Positions 23,064 through 31,189 of a stretch of DNA of 36,688 nucleotides are shown one piece after another. The DNA lies in the NCBI GenBank assembly GCA_903900265.1, contig CAIUMM010000065.1:1-36688 (forward strand). The letters run 5' to 3'. The stretch comes from an uncultured Pseudomonadota bacterium. Its GTDB lineage: Bacteria > Myxococcota_A > UBA796 > SXON01. Position numbers and translations under genes: made by a program. Numbering within the stretch: position 1 is the stretch's first letter; each line of letters begins with the position of its first letter. Below the pieces are notes generated by a model. The model had not been told where the DNA came from and did no database searches. It was given only the letters and a program-made list of their open reading frames with translations.

Positions 23064-24284
23064 TCAAGCGCCAGCCAGAGCGCGAAAGAGCGAGCCGCCT
23101 GCGGCTGCGCCGCCGGTGACCATCGCCCAGCGCACCTGGGGAGGCGCTTCGGAGTAGAGGTTTGCCATCAGCGCGGCTAGCCGGCCCGGAGGGAGACTGT
23201 CGGCGAGGAACGCGGCTTGACTGTGGGTGGGAAGGGAAAAGAACGATGCGAAGAACGCCCGGGTGCGATCAGGGCTCATCCGCGCGAGCGTGTAAAGTCC
23301 AAACTGATGGAGTCTGCGGCTGCGAATTCGGCTGGTTGGCCACAGCGTAGACCACGCAGCGCGGCTGGCGGCGCGCGGTCCATCGGGGCCGCTCAACGCG
23401 CTGACCAACGCCGACGCGAGCGGCAGGGCGCTGCTCAGCGTGCGAACGAGCGCGTAGCCGGACGCGGGGTGCAGAAACGCCGCGGCGGCGCCGAAGCCGA
23501 CCGTGCGCTGGTTTAGCGCAGGCAGCGGCGCGTCCATCGGCAGCAGGCAGTGCTCTTCGGAGATCACGCGGTCGACGCGTATGCCCCGGTGTTCGAGTCG
23601 CCGCATCAGCCGCGCGCGCAGCACGTCAAATCCTACAGCCGGGCAGGCGGCGAGGGAGGTCTCTTCCCAGAACGCTTGCCCGTTGGGGAGAGGCTGGGCG
23701 TACAGGAACGTGGCGGGAGCTTGGTCCTCGACTCCGAGGTGGTCATGGTTGAAGTCCATGAACACGAAGCCATCGGGCGCGTCGCCTTCGATGCGGATTC
23801 CGTACGCGGTTTGAAAGTGTTGCGGGGCCGGGCCGGGCCGGGAGACGAAGCGCGGGTCGTGGCCGGTGGCGTCGATGACCACGCGCGCTCGAAGGGCTCC
23901 CGCGGCATCGTGCACGGTGGCGCCTGCGTCATCGTGGGTGAGCGAGCTTACCGTGGCTCGGCGAAACTGTACGTCCGCGCAACGCTCGAGGAGTAGGCGT
24001 TGCAGCGCGTCGCCGTCGATGCGGGCATACCCTCGCTCGATCCACTTCGAGCCGTGCGCTCCGAGCGCGACCTGTGCGTTCGGCCAGCGCGCTTCCACGC
24101 ACTCGCGCACGCTCGCATCGTCGAGGGTGTCCAGCTCGTCCACCCACGCGCCGTAGGTCGGCGACCACGGCTCCTCCGGGTTCGGCGCGATGTTCGTGAC
24201 CCTCAGACCCTGCGCCGCACATGCCGCTGCGCACGCAAGCCCCGCGGGGCCAGCGCCTAACACAGCGATGTCGGTTTCGGTCAT
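23064..24284 (-). CDS. Lycopene cyclase, CrtL/CrtY flavoprotein type
   Basis: The 406-residue product begins with a Rossmann motif AVLGAGPAGLACAAA, then PTYGAWVDELD, which aligns with the PNNYGVWVDE signature of cyanobacterial and plant CrtL cyclases. Further family landmarks are FMDFN, FLYAQPLPNGQAFWEETSLA and GFGAAAAFLHPASGYALVRTL. It should form beta or epsilon rings on lycopene; whether one or both ends cannot be read from the sequence. Coupling with a CrtC-type hydratase across the promoter implies a monocyclic product. The ATG at 24284 was chosen because the upstream GTG at 24302 lies within the promoter. If the predicted -10 is right, the mRNA is almost leaderless. First gene of the minus operon. 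Confidence 0.88.
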   Translation of the reverse strand: MTETDIAVLGAGPAGLACAAACAAQGLRVTNIAPNPEEPWSPTYGAWVDELDTLDDASVRECVEARWPNAQVALGAHGSKWIERGYARIDGDALQRLLLERCADVQFRRATVSSLTHDDAGATVHDAAGALRARVVIDATGHDPRFVSRPGPAPQHFQTAYGIRIEGDAPDGFVFMDFNHDHLGVEDQAPATFLYAQPLPNGQAFWEETSLAACPAVGFDVLRARLMRRLEHRGIRVDRVISEEHCLLPMDAPLPALNQRTVGFGAAAAFLHPASGYALVRTLSSALPLASALVSALSGPDGPRAASRAAWSTLWPTSRIRSRRLHQFGLYTLARMSPDRTRAFFASFFSLPTHSQAAFLADSLPPGRLAALMANLYSEAPPQVRWAMVTGGAAAGGSLFRALAGA

Positions 24285-24285
24285 G

Positions 24286-24323
24286 TTGCAAACTATATAC
24301 ACGCGAGTGTATTATGTGTGCAA
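24286..24323. promoter_or_regulatory. Symmetric divergent promoter and likely CarH operator
   Basis: A 38-bp imperfect palindrome lies between the two carotenoid operons: outer arms TTGCA and TGCAA, inner arms ATACAC and GTGTAT around GCGA, all sharing one centre. It contains two overlapping promoters facing opposite ways with mirror-image coordinates. Plus: TTGCAA (24286-24291), 18 bases, TATTAT (24310-24315). Minus: TTGCAC (24323-24318), 18 bases, TATATA (24299-24294). Only one polymerase could bind at a time. The dyad and the CarH-like gene in the same operon make this the best operator candidate; binding is inferred. Confidence 0.7.
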
Positions 24324-24333
24324 TACCTTCTGC

Positions 24334-25359
24334 ATGATCCGTCTGACAAACGACCACCCGCGCCCCCCAGTCGCTGCCGGCTTTGCGTGGTGGTACGTAG
24401 ATATGATCGACGCGCACGGCGACGGCTTCGTGCTTATCTGGTCCACGGGGCTCCCGTTTTTGCCGCACGTCGGCAGGCCGGGCTGCGAGGCCGCGGTAAA
24501 CCTCGCGGTATACCGAGGGGGGCGGCAAGTGTTTTACGTGCTCGAGTCGATCCCGGCCGCGGATGTGGAGCTGGACGGCGACGTCATCCGCTTCGGCCGG
24601 AGCTGGTTTCGAACCATGAACCAGCGCGGGCAGCGCGTCGTGACTGCGTGGCTGGACTGCCCTGTCCCGGGTTCGACGGCGCGCCTGCGGGGGACCATCA
24701 AGGTGCGTGGCGAGGCGTTGACGGTGACCCCTGAGGGCGATCCGGACACCACGCACGCGTGGATGCCGCTCTCGGCGCCGGCCGAGGCCTCGGTGCGCCT
24801 GCACGCCGAGGGGTTTCGCTATGAGGCGAGGGGGCGGGCGTACCATGACCGTAACTGCGCCGATCTGCCGATGGACGCGCTCGGGATCGACTCGTGGATA
24901 TGGGGTCGCGTGGCGATGCCCGACCACGATCTCGTGTATTACCACCTGCTCCCGAAGCAGCCGGGGGCTGCGCCGATGAGCCTGCTCCTCGAAGCGCGGG
25001 CGGGATCGGTACGGCGCTTGTCGGAGGGCAAGCTGCGGGTCGCTGAACCCCGACGCGACCGCTACGGGTTGGGCTGGCACGCGGCGGTGACCATCGAGGC
25101 CGCGGATCGCGCCCCGGTTCAGGTGCGCTTGGATCCCCCTATCGACTCGGGCCCGTTTTACCTTCGCCATCGGCTCCGCTCGGAGGGCGCGTGGGGTTGG
25201 GGGGAGGCGTGCGTCCCGGACAAGGTCGATCGGGCTTGGCAGCGTCCATTTGTGCGGATGCGCGTGTCGGGCGCGACGTCTTCGGCGTGGTCCCCGCTGT
25301 TCACCGGGCCGTCTACGGGGCGTTTGCTGCGCCTCGCGCGCTGGTGGGGGATCGGATGA
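24334..25359 (+). CDS. crtC: Carotenoid 1,2-hydratase (hydroxyneurosporene synthase)
   Basis: The 341-residue product resembles CrtC over its length, including FAWWYVDMIDAHGDGFVLIW near the start and the conserved YHDRNCADLPMDALGIDSWIWGRV stretch. CrtC-like proteins have a double lipocalin-type fold and add water to the 1,2 double bond of an acyclic carotenoid end. A free psi end must remain for this step, which fits a one-ring product. The ATG at 24334 gives a leader of about 12 bases without a ribosome-binding site. First gene of the plus operon; its stop overlaps the next start as ATGA. Confidence 0.87.
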   Translation: MIRLTNDHPRPPVAAGFAWWYVDMIDAHGDGFVLIWSTGLPFLPHVGRPGCEAAVNLAVYRGGRQVFYVLESIPAADVELDGDVIRFGRSWFRTMNQRGQRVVTAWLDCPVPGSTARLRGTIKVRGEALTVTPEGDPDTTHAWMPLSAPAEASVRLHAEGFRYEARGRAYHDRNCADLPMDALGIDSWIWGRVAMPDHDLVYYHLLPKQPGAAPMSLLLEARAGSVRRLSEGKLRVAEPRRDRYGLGWHAAVTIEAADRAPVQVRLDPPIDSGPFYLRHRLRSEGAWGWGEACVPDKVDRAWQRPFVRMRVSGATSSAWSPLFTGPSTGRLLRLARWWGIG

Positions 25360-26036
25360 CGGGGATGCAGCAGCGTCGCGCGCACCCGTTTGCGGTGCGA
25401 CTCGGGCGGGCCTACGCGCGCTGGCGCATCGGGAAGGAGCTGGACGGCTTGCACGTGGACGGGCTGGAGCACGCGCTCACCGCGATGGCAGCGGGGCCGG
25501 TGGTCTTTGCCGCGAACCACGTGGGCTGGTGGGACGGCTTGCTGTCCATGGCGTTGGACGATGTTTTGGACGCGCACGCGCGCACGTTGGTGGACCCGGG
25601 GACGGTCGCGCGCTTGCCCTTCTTGCGGGCGATGGGCTTTGTAGGCTTGCGCGGCGCGGCGTTGGGGCGGGTCCGCCGCTTCTTAGACCGCTCCGGGCGT
25701 ACGGTGTGGATCTTTCCGCAGGGCCGCCATCGTCCGGCCCATCTGCGGCCGCTGGGCTTTCATCCCGGCGCCGGTTTTCTTGCGCGCGATGGAGCCGTCC
25801 TCGTGCCTGTCTCGATCCAGTACGTTTTTCGGGACCACTCCGCCCCCGCGGCGTGTGTATGCTTTGGAGAGCCGGTTAGCGCAGAGGGTCTCGAGGCGGC
25901 CGTTTCGGCCGGGCTTGAGCGGCTCGATCAGGCTGTGCCCGAGAGGATCCTCATTCCATCCCGCTCTGCTACTACCGACGCTGGCTTTGGCGCCCGCATG
26001 TTGTCCTGGTTCATCCCGGGGCGGGAGGACCTTTGA
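25356..26036 (+). CDS. PlsC-type acyltransferase, probable carotenoid-ester enzyme
   Basis: The 226-residue product has the glycerolipid acyltransferase motifs NHVGWWDG (the HX4D catalytic pair) and FPQGRHRP, where the usual FPEGTR glutamate is replaced by glutamine. PVSIQYVF resembles the fourth family block. By position between the hydratase and the second desaturase it should esterify a carotenoid or carotenoid glycoside, like CruD of green sulfur bacteria. The ATG overlaps the hydratase stop (ATGA); the open frame extends further upstream but only as overlap with that gene. The E-to-Q change could alter substrate binding rather than abolish activity, since the histidine and aspartate remain. 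Confidence 0.83.
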   Translation: MTGMQQRRAHPFAVRLGRAYARWRIGKELDGLHVDGLEHALTAMAAGPVVFAANHVGWWDGLLSMALDDVLDAHARTLVDPGTVARLPFLRAMGFVGLRGAALGRVRRFLDRSGRTVWIFPQGRHRPAHLRPLGFHPGAGFLARDGAVLVPVSIQYVFRDHSAPAACVCFGEPVSAEGLEAAVSAGLERLDQAVPERILIPSRSATTDAGFGARMLSWFIPGREDL

Positions 26037-27529
26037 GCGCCAACGCCGTGGTCGTGGGCGCCGGTTTCGGAGGTCTCGCCGCTGCGATCGGGCTCGCTGC
26101 GCGCGGCGTCGCGGTGCAGGTGGTCGAGGCGGGTGCGGGGCCGGGCGGAAAGGCGGATGTGGCGGTGCTAGAAGGCGTGGAGGTCGACACCGGTCCGAGC
26201 GTGCTCACGCTCCCCGAGGTCTTTGACGCGGTTTTTCGCCTCGCCGGGTCGTCCCTGAAGGACGAGATCGCCCTCGTGGAGCCGACGGCGGGCTCGCCCT
26301 CCTTCCGCTACCACTTCGCGGACGGTGCCCGCGTCGACATCTTCGTCGCGGCGGAGGACACCGTCGCGAGCGTTGGGCGCTCCTTGGGATCCGAAGCTGC
26401 ACAGGACCTCGCTCGGTTTCTTCAGGATGCACGGACGATCTGGGAGGCCGCGGCACCGCACTTTGTGTTGGGGCCGCCGCCGGCGTTTTGGAACCTGATG
26501 TCGTTTGAAGCGCTCATCGCGCTGCTGCACATCGACCCGCTGCGCACCATGCAGTCGGGCATCGCGCGACGGGTGCGCTCGCCGCACTTGCGCCGGGTGC
26601 TTTGGCGCTACGCGACCTACAACGGCTCCGACCCGCGTCGGGCGCCGGCGACGCTCAACTGCATCGCGCATGTGGAGCTTGCCTTAGGGGGCTTCGGCGT
26701 GCGCGGGGGCGTGCACGCGTTGGTTCGTGCGCTGGTCTCGGCGGCGCAGCGCCTTGGCGTGGAGTTCCAATGGGACAGCCCGGTCACGCGCATCGACGTG
26801 CAGTCCGGTCGGGCGCGGGGCGTCGAGGTGCGTGGCAAGCTGCTGCCGGCCGACATCGTGGTCGCCAACGCCGACGCCGCGCATGTGTCGCAGGACCTGC
26901 TCGTCAAAGGGCAGCTGCCGCTGCGCGCGTCGCAGGCTTCGCTGTCGGGGTGGACAGGGGTGCTGCGCGCCCAGAAGCTGATAGGTCGCGCTGCGCACAC
27001 GGTGGTTTTTCCCGAGGATTATCAAGCCGAGTTTGTCGACATGTTCGACCGAAATCGGGCCCCTTCTGACCCAGCGGTGTACCTGTGCGCGCAGGATCTC
27101 GCGCACGAGCGCCCAAGTTGGCCGGATTCGCAGCCGGTGTTCGTCATGGCGAACGCGCCGGCGGGCTGTGCGGAGGTGGCCGAGCTGGAGGTCGCGGCGC
27201 TCCAGCGTGCGCGAGCTGCGGGCTTGTTGCAGCCCGACGACCGGCTGCTGTGGTCCCGCACGCCGCAGGAGCTGGCGGCGCGCTTTCCGGGGAGCCAGGG
27301 CTCGCTGTATGGCGCGGCGTCCAACGGGCCGTGGGCGGCGTTCGCGCGTCCCGCGAATCGCGCTTCAAAGGTTCGCGGCCTCTATCTGGCCTCCGGTAGC
27401 GCCCATCCCGGTGGCGGGATGCCGCTGTGCGCGCGTTCGGGGCTCACCGCTGCGGAGTGCGCGATGGACGATCTGCGGGCTGGGCGCACGCTGGCGCAGC
27501 CGCTGGCCCGCTTGGAGGAGCGGCGATGA
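26033..27529 (+). CDS. crtD: CrtD-type hydroxyneurosporene desaturase
   Basis: The 498-residue protein belongs to the CrtI/CrtD flavoprotein family: AVVVGAGFGGLAAAIGLAARG with EAGAGPGGKAD at the N-terminus, DTGPSVLTLPEVF, and GLYLASGSAHPGGGMPLCARSG at the C-terminus. The PGGGMPL ending, in place of PGAGVPG, fits CrtD-like 3,4-desaturases that act on 1-hydroxylated carotenoids. The start is TTG at 26033, supported by a GGGAGG site and a TTGA overlap with the acyltransferase stop. Residues about 330-345 (FDRNRAPSDPAVYLCAQD) match the family middle region. A ketolase (CrtO) of the same superfamily is an alternative, less likely by context. Confidence 0.85.
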   Translation: MSANAVVVGAGFGGLAAAIGLAARGVAVQVVEAGAGPGGKADVAVLEGVEVDTGPSVLTLPEVFDAVFRLAGSSLKDEIALVEPTAGSPSFRYHFADGARVDIFVAAEDTVASVGRSLGSEAAQDLARFLQDARTIWEAAAPHFVLGPPPAFWNLMSFEALIALLHIDPLRTMQSGIARRVRSPHLRRVLWRYATYNGSDPRRAPATLNCIAHVELALGGFGVRGGVHALVRALVSAAQRLGVEFQWDSPVTRIDVQSGRARGVEVRGKLLPADIVVANADAAHVSQDLLVKGQLPLRASQASLSGWTGVLRAQKLIGRAAHTVVFPEDYQAEFVDMFDRNRAPSDPAVYLCAQDLAHERPSWPDSQPVFVMANAPAGCAEVAELEVAALQRARAAGLLQPDDRLLWSRTPQELAARFPGSQGSLYGAASNGPWAAFARPANRASKVRGLYLASGSAHPGGGMPLCARSGLTAAECAMDDLRAGRTLAQPLARLEERR

Positions 27530-28173
27530 GCTCGACCCTCGACGGCGTGTGGCAGGTGTTGCTCACCGTCGTGACCGCCACGCAGCTGCCGATCCTCGGC
27601 GACTCCCGCACGAGCTCGATCAGCCTCGCGCTCGCCCGCATCGACGGGGACGTGCAGACCCAGCGCATCTGCGACTCGTGGATGAAGGATCGGAACCCGC
27701 TCGCGCAGGTGATCATCCCCGCAGCGTTCAATGCCGCATTTCCGACGGAGTCCTTTCCGATCCAGGTGACGGTCGACGGCGAGCGGCTCGCGTACCACGC
27801 CGCTCAGGCCAAGCTGGCCGTGGGGTTCAACGCCGCTGGCGCGATGCCGCAGCGGGTCGGGGACCCTGGGGTGTTGGACTGGGAAGGCGATGGCCGACCG
27901 GGGGCTACGGTGCGCGTCAAGGTTCCGATCGCGGGCGAAGGCGAGGTTTGGATGGCGCAGGTGGGACGCACCGTGCTGGACGGCTTTGTCGTCAGCGCCG
28001 ACCGCGTGGAGGGCAGGGTGACGACGCTGGACTACGCGCAGCGCACCTTAGGAGCCTCCAACCGCCTTTTGGACGTGAACCCGGTCGTTCGGCCGGAGGA
28101 TGCGTTGAGCACCTTCGTGATGACCCGCGTCGCCGCGAACAGCACCTGCGCTACGCTGCCCGGGCGTCGCTGA
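27526..28173 (+). CDS. Unknown protein ending the crtC operon
   Basis: The 215-residue product begins MSSTLDGVWQVLLT and has no signal peptide or membrane helix. It is mainly beta-strand in character, with the recurring pattern of charged turns (ARIDGDVQTQRICDSW, VTVDGERLAYH, TVRVKVPIAGEGEVWMAQVG). This is the look of a beta-barrel or lipocalin-like fold, but I do not recognise a family. Two cysteines are widely separated (in QRICDSW and near the C-terminus). The ATG overlaps the crtD stop (ATGA) and has a GGAGGAG site, so expression is locked to the carotenoid genes. A carotenoid-binding, chaperone or modifying role is possible but not shown. Confidence 0.8.
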   Translation: MSSTLDGVWQVLLTVVTATQLPILGDSRTSSISLALARIDGDVQTQRICDSWMKDRNPLAQVIIPAAFNAAFPTESFPIQVTVDGERLAYHAAQAKLAVGFNAAGAMPQRVGDPGVLDWEGDGRPGATVRVKVPIAGEGEVWMAQVGRTVLDGFVVSADRVEGRVTTLDYAQRTLGASNRLLDVNPVVRPEDALSTFVMTRVAANSTCATLPGRR

Positions 28174-28209
28174 TACCGTAGCTTTGAAGATGACGATTTG
28201 GCAGGGATT

Positions 28210-28884
28210 CTACGAAGGGTCCGGGAGCGGCTCCACGGCCAACCGTGCGGCTCGGGCGTTCGCCACAAGGATCGGGAGCGCAGCGAGGGTCCGTGCGCGC
28301 GCGCTGGGCGCGCCGGCGCCGTCGTGCAGCAGCGCGATCGCTCCAGACCGGACCTCGGGCAGCGCAGCGCTCGCCGCGGCGCCCAGCACGTAGTCCTTCG
28401 CCGACCAAGACCACGTCACCAAGCGAAGTCCAGCGCGCGTAGGGTTCGCGCCCAAGAGCGGTCGCGCTCCAAACGGCGGGCGCCACCAGCGTGGTCGCCG
28501 CCCGGTGAGCGCCTCCACGCGGTCGACGACACCGATCAGCTCGGCGTTTAGCGCGGCGGGGCTCCGGAACACCACCGTACGATGGTTGGCGCCGTGCACT
28601 TCCACCCGATGCCCTTCCGCTGCGATGCGGGTGACAAGCTCGGGATGGTTCGCCGCGGCGTCGCCCAGCACAAAGAAGCTGGCCCGCACGTCGAGGGCGG
28701 CGAGCGCAGCTAAGACCTGCGGCGTCCACGTTGGGTCGGGGCCGTCGTCAAAGGTCAGCGAGACGGTACCGGCGGGCCCTCGGCGCACGGCGCCGCCGAA
28801 GGCGCTTGAAGGGTGCATCACCGCGGCCGTGGTCAGGCCCGCGAACGCTGCTCCAAGCCCCGCGGCGCTGATCCAGAGGTTCAC
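28210..28884 (-). CDS. NodB-type polysaccharide deacetylase, membrane anchored
   Basis: The 224-residue product has an N-terminal membrane anchor (residues about 3-23) and a NodB domain of the CE4 family. All motifs are intact: TFDDGPD (Asp46, Asp47), HGANH (His97, His101), RPPFG (135-139), and LLHDG (His187). Such enzymes remove N-acetyl groups from amino sugars in chitin-like, peptidoglycan or lipid-linked glycans. The GTG start at 28884 overlaps the GT2 stop as GTGA, so both act in one pathway. The deacetylase could process the sugar added by that transferase. The frame extends upstream only as overlap with the GT2 gene. It converges on the crtC operon with a 36-base gap and no clear terminator. 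Confidence 0.88.
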   Translation of the reverse strand: MNLWISAAGLGAAFAGLTTAAVMHPSSAFGGAVRRGPAGTVSLTFDDGPDPTWTPQVLAALAALDVRASFFVLGDAAANHPELVTRIAAEGHRVEVHGANHRTVVFRSPAALNAELIGVVDRVEALTGRRPRWWRPPFGARPLLGANPTRAGLRLVTWSWSAKDYVLGAAASAALPEVRSGAIALLHDGAGAPSARARTLAALPILVANARAARLAVEPLPDPS

Positions 28885-30110
28885 GGTGCGCGCTCCAGCG
28901 GTCGGCGCTCGGCCGCGGGGTGTGCATCGTGGACCGCGACGATGTTTCCGCCGGTGCCAAGGGTGTAGTTGCGATTGCGCCAGCGGATGTCCCGGCGTCG
29001 CAGCGCGTCCCAGGCCGCGCCGGCTGCGGCGTCGAGCACCACTGCCTCGCCCAGCACCGTGTCCAGGAGCACCGCCGGCCCGATCGCGTCCCCCGTCAGC
29101 TCGCGCCGAACGATCATTTGCCCCGCGAGCCGCGCGACGATCGCGGTACCCACGGCGCCCAACACCCACGCCGGCGCGCCGATCAGCAGCGCGACCGGCG
29201 CCATCACCAGCACCGGCGGCGTGGCCGAGAGCATCGTCGGAAAGCCCAACAAGCGCGCAGGGACCGGCGCTGTTGCTACGCGAATCCAGCGGCGCAGCAT
29301 CGCGCGCACCGCCGGGAGCTCCAGCGCGCGTCGGTCACAGATCACCGCGCAGCCCGAGAGCGCGATGGTCCCGTGCCGCGAGAGCTCCTGTCCGAGCGCG
29401 AGGTCGTCCCCGATGTCGTTGGCTGCCGCCGCGTAGCCGTTGGGCAGCGCGTCTTTTCGGAAGGCTAACAGCGCGCCCGAGAGCGCCGGTGGCGCACCTA
29501 AAGAGGCGTTCAAGCCGGACATCACCGACAAGGCGTAAAAGCTCCCGCCCATCGCGGCGCGCATCACGCGGCTGCCCCACGTCGATGCGGCCCCGACCAC
29601 CGGAGCGGCCCACGCCGCAGCGACGCCGGGCTCGATCGCGGCGATCAGCTGCTCCAGACCTTCATCGTCGATCACCACGTCGGCGTCTGCCTGAACGACG
29701 ATCGGCTGGCGCACCTCGGCCCACGCGCCGCACAGCCGGCGCGCCTTGGGGTTTCGCCACGCGGCGGCCTCCGGGACGTCGTGGACCAGTCGCCCGACGC
29801 CGGGGTGCTCGAGGAGCAGCTCGCGCGCGACCGCCGAGGCGGGATCGTCTGCGTTGGGCGTGCAGATCACCACCTCGCGCGGCCCTGCCCATGCTGCGGT
29901 AAAGCTGGACTTTAGCGCGGACTTTAGGCCGGTCTCCGCGCCCTCGCACGGGCGGAGCACGGTGATGCCTGGGGTCTCGCGCAGCACGCGGCGCTTCGGG
30001 GCCGAGCGAAGCACGACGGAGACGCCAGTCAGCAGCGTCACTGCGGTGGCCCAGACGCCGATTCCTGTTGCGCACACGGAGAGCATGACGGCGAGCGGAG
30101 CTACGAACAC
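28881..30110 (-). CDS. GT2/GT21 glycosyltransferase (ceramide-glucosyltransferase-like)
   Basis: The 409-residue product has an N-terminal hydrophobic segment, a GT-A catalytic domain, and two further membrane segments near residues 285-335. Motifs are PGITVLRPCEG, VQADADVV (metal-binding Asp142 to Asp144), GDDLALG (catalytic base region, about 234-240) and LRRWIRV (272-278), equivalent to Q/RxxRW of processive and lipid GT2 enzymes. The group includes ceramide and hopanoid glycosyltransferases, and CruC, which glucosylates carotenoids in green sulfur bacteria. It likely acts on a membrane lipid on the cytoplasmic face. The start is GTG at 30110. A carotenoid substrate is suggested by its neighbours, not by the sequence itself. 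Confidence 0.88.
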   Translation of the reverse strand: MFVAPLAVMLSVCATGIGVWATAVTLLTGVSVVLRSAPKRRVLRETPGITVLRPCEGAETGLKSALKSSFTAAWAGPREVVICTPNADDPASAVARELLLEHPGVGRLVHDVPEAAAWRNPKARRLCGAWAEVRQPIVVQADADVVIDDEGLEQLIAAIEPGVAAAWAAPVVGAASTWGSRVMRAAMGGSFYALSVMSGLNASLGAPPALSGALLAFRKDALPNGYAAAANDIGDDLALGQELSRHGTIALSGCAVICDRRALELPAVRAMLRRWIRVATAPVPARLLGFPTMLSATPPVLVMAPVALLIGAPAWVLGAVGTAIVARLAGQMIVRRELTGDAIGPAVLLDTVLGEAVVLDAAAGAAWDALRRRDIRWRNRNYTLGTGGNIVAVHDAHPAAERRPLERAP

Positions 30111-30193
30111 GGTCGTGGCCTAACGCGTGGTGGTGTAGCGCGCGCTCGGTGCGCGCCGCCGCATGCCCCCGGGAGGCCGGTTACTCTCGGGCG

Positions 30194-31123
30194 ATGCTCT
30201 CCCTGTTGTTGTTCCTCGCTTGCACCGCCACCGACAAGCCCGTCGGCGACGACACCGCCCTCGACACCGCCGAAGGCCCGCAGCCTGCCGCGCTCGCGCC
30301 GCTGTCCAGCGACTCGTGCCCCGACCTCGGCGCATCGGGAACTTCGACGTTTGTATCCAGCGGAGAGGACCGTCAGGTGACGATCGTGCTCCCCGAGAGC
30401 GGCGTTCAGGCCGGCGCGGGCATCAACTTCTTCTTTCACGGGCTGACCGAGCCGACGCAGACCAGCAACCCGGGCGGAGACACCGCCTCGGGGTTGGACT
30501 TTCAGGCCGTCGCAAACGAGACCGGCGACATCTGGGTCGCGCCGGACTCGCAGGTCCAGAACCTCTACAACATCATGGACGTCTACTTGTGGGACCTCGG
30601 TCTCGCCACCGACCACGATCTGGTGCTCTATGATGACTTGCGCACGTGCATCGCCCAGAAGTGGGAGGTGGATTTGAAGCACGTCGTGGCGATGGGCTTC
30701 TCCGGCGGCGCGCTGTTCACCACGGTCGTCGCGGTCCATCGCGCGGACACCCTCGCGACGGTCATCGAGATGAGCGGCGGCAGCGATCTCACCGTCCCCG
30801 GGCAAGACGATCTCTGGTCGAAGTACGCAACGCCGACGACCAACTTCCCGGTGCTGCTGTCGACCGGCGGCGAGACCGACGTGTGGCCGAGCACACAGAT
30901 GGTGATCGTCGACTTTGGAGCAGCAACTGACACCTTTCAGGGCGAGCTGCGGACAGACAGCCACTTCGGCGTTCGCTGTCAGGACGATCGCGGCCATTCG
31001 ATGAACAACAAGGAATGGAACCTCGCGCAGGCGTGGGCCTCCGCGCACACCTTCGGCGAGCCTTCGCCGTGGGAAGACGGCGACTTGGGGGATGACGCGG
31101 ATTGGTGCGTGATCGCCGAGTAG
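30194..31123 (+). CDS. Lipoprotein alpha/beta hydrolase (esterase/PHB depolymerase-like)
   Basis: The 309-residue product has a lipobox LLLFLAC (Cys10), a D/T-rich linker, and an alpha/beta-hydrolase domain. FFHGLTEP holds the oxyanion region, GFSGG gives the nucleophile Ser170, and DRGHSMN probably holds the catalytic histidine; an Asp after the strand FPVLLSTGGETDVW completes the set. It resembles poly(3-hydroxybutyrate) depolymerase and feruloyl-esterase-like lipases, but the ester is unknown. The ATG at 30194 follows the usual lipoprotein pattern; a GGGAGG is too far (18 bases) to be decisive. It is divergent from the GT2 gene, across 83 GC-rich bases. Confidence 0.85.
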   Translation: MLSLLLFLACTATDKPVGDDTALDTAEGPQPAALAPLSSDSCPDLGASGTSTFVSSGEDRQVTIVLPESGVQAGAGINFFFHGLTEPTQTSNPGGDTASGLDFQAVANETGDIWVAPDSQVQNLYNIMDVYLWDLGLATDHDLVLYDDLRTCIAQKWEVDLKHVVAMGFSGGALFTTVVAVHRADTLATVIEMSGGSDLTVPGQDDLWSKYATPTTNFPVLLSTGGETDVWPSTQMVIVDFGAATDTFQGELRTDSHFGVRCQDDRGHSMNNKEWNLAQAWASAHTFGEPSPWEDGDLGDDADWCVIAE

Positions 31124-31189
31124 CGGGTGCTATGATGCAGCGATGATCGCGTTGTTGTGTGTACGCCGTGCTGCGTTGGCGGCGCGCTG

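Noticed and set aside
23929..25170. 413-codon minus-strand frame across the crtL/crtC border
   Set aside because: It crosses both strong genes and the promoter palindrome; only shadow coding.
30926..30940. AACTGACACCTTT, similar to one end of the 7677-7736 palindrome
   Set aside because: It lies inside the conserved hydrolase reading frame and has no inverted partner nearby; likely chance.
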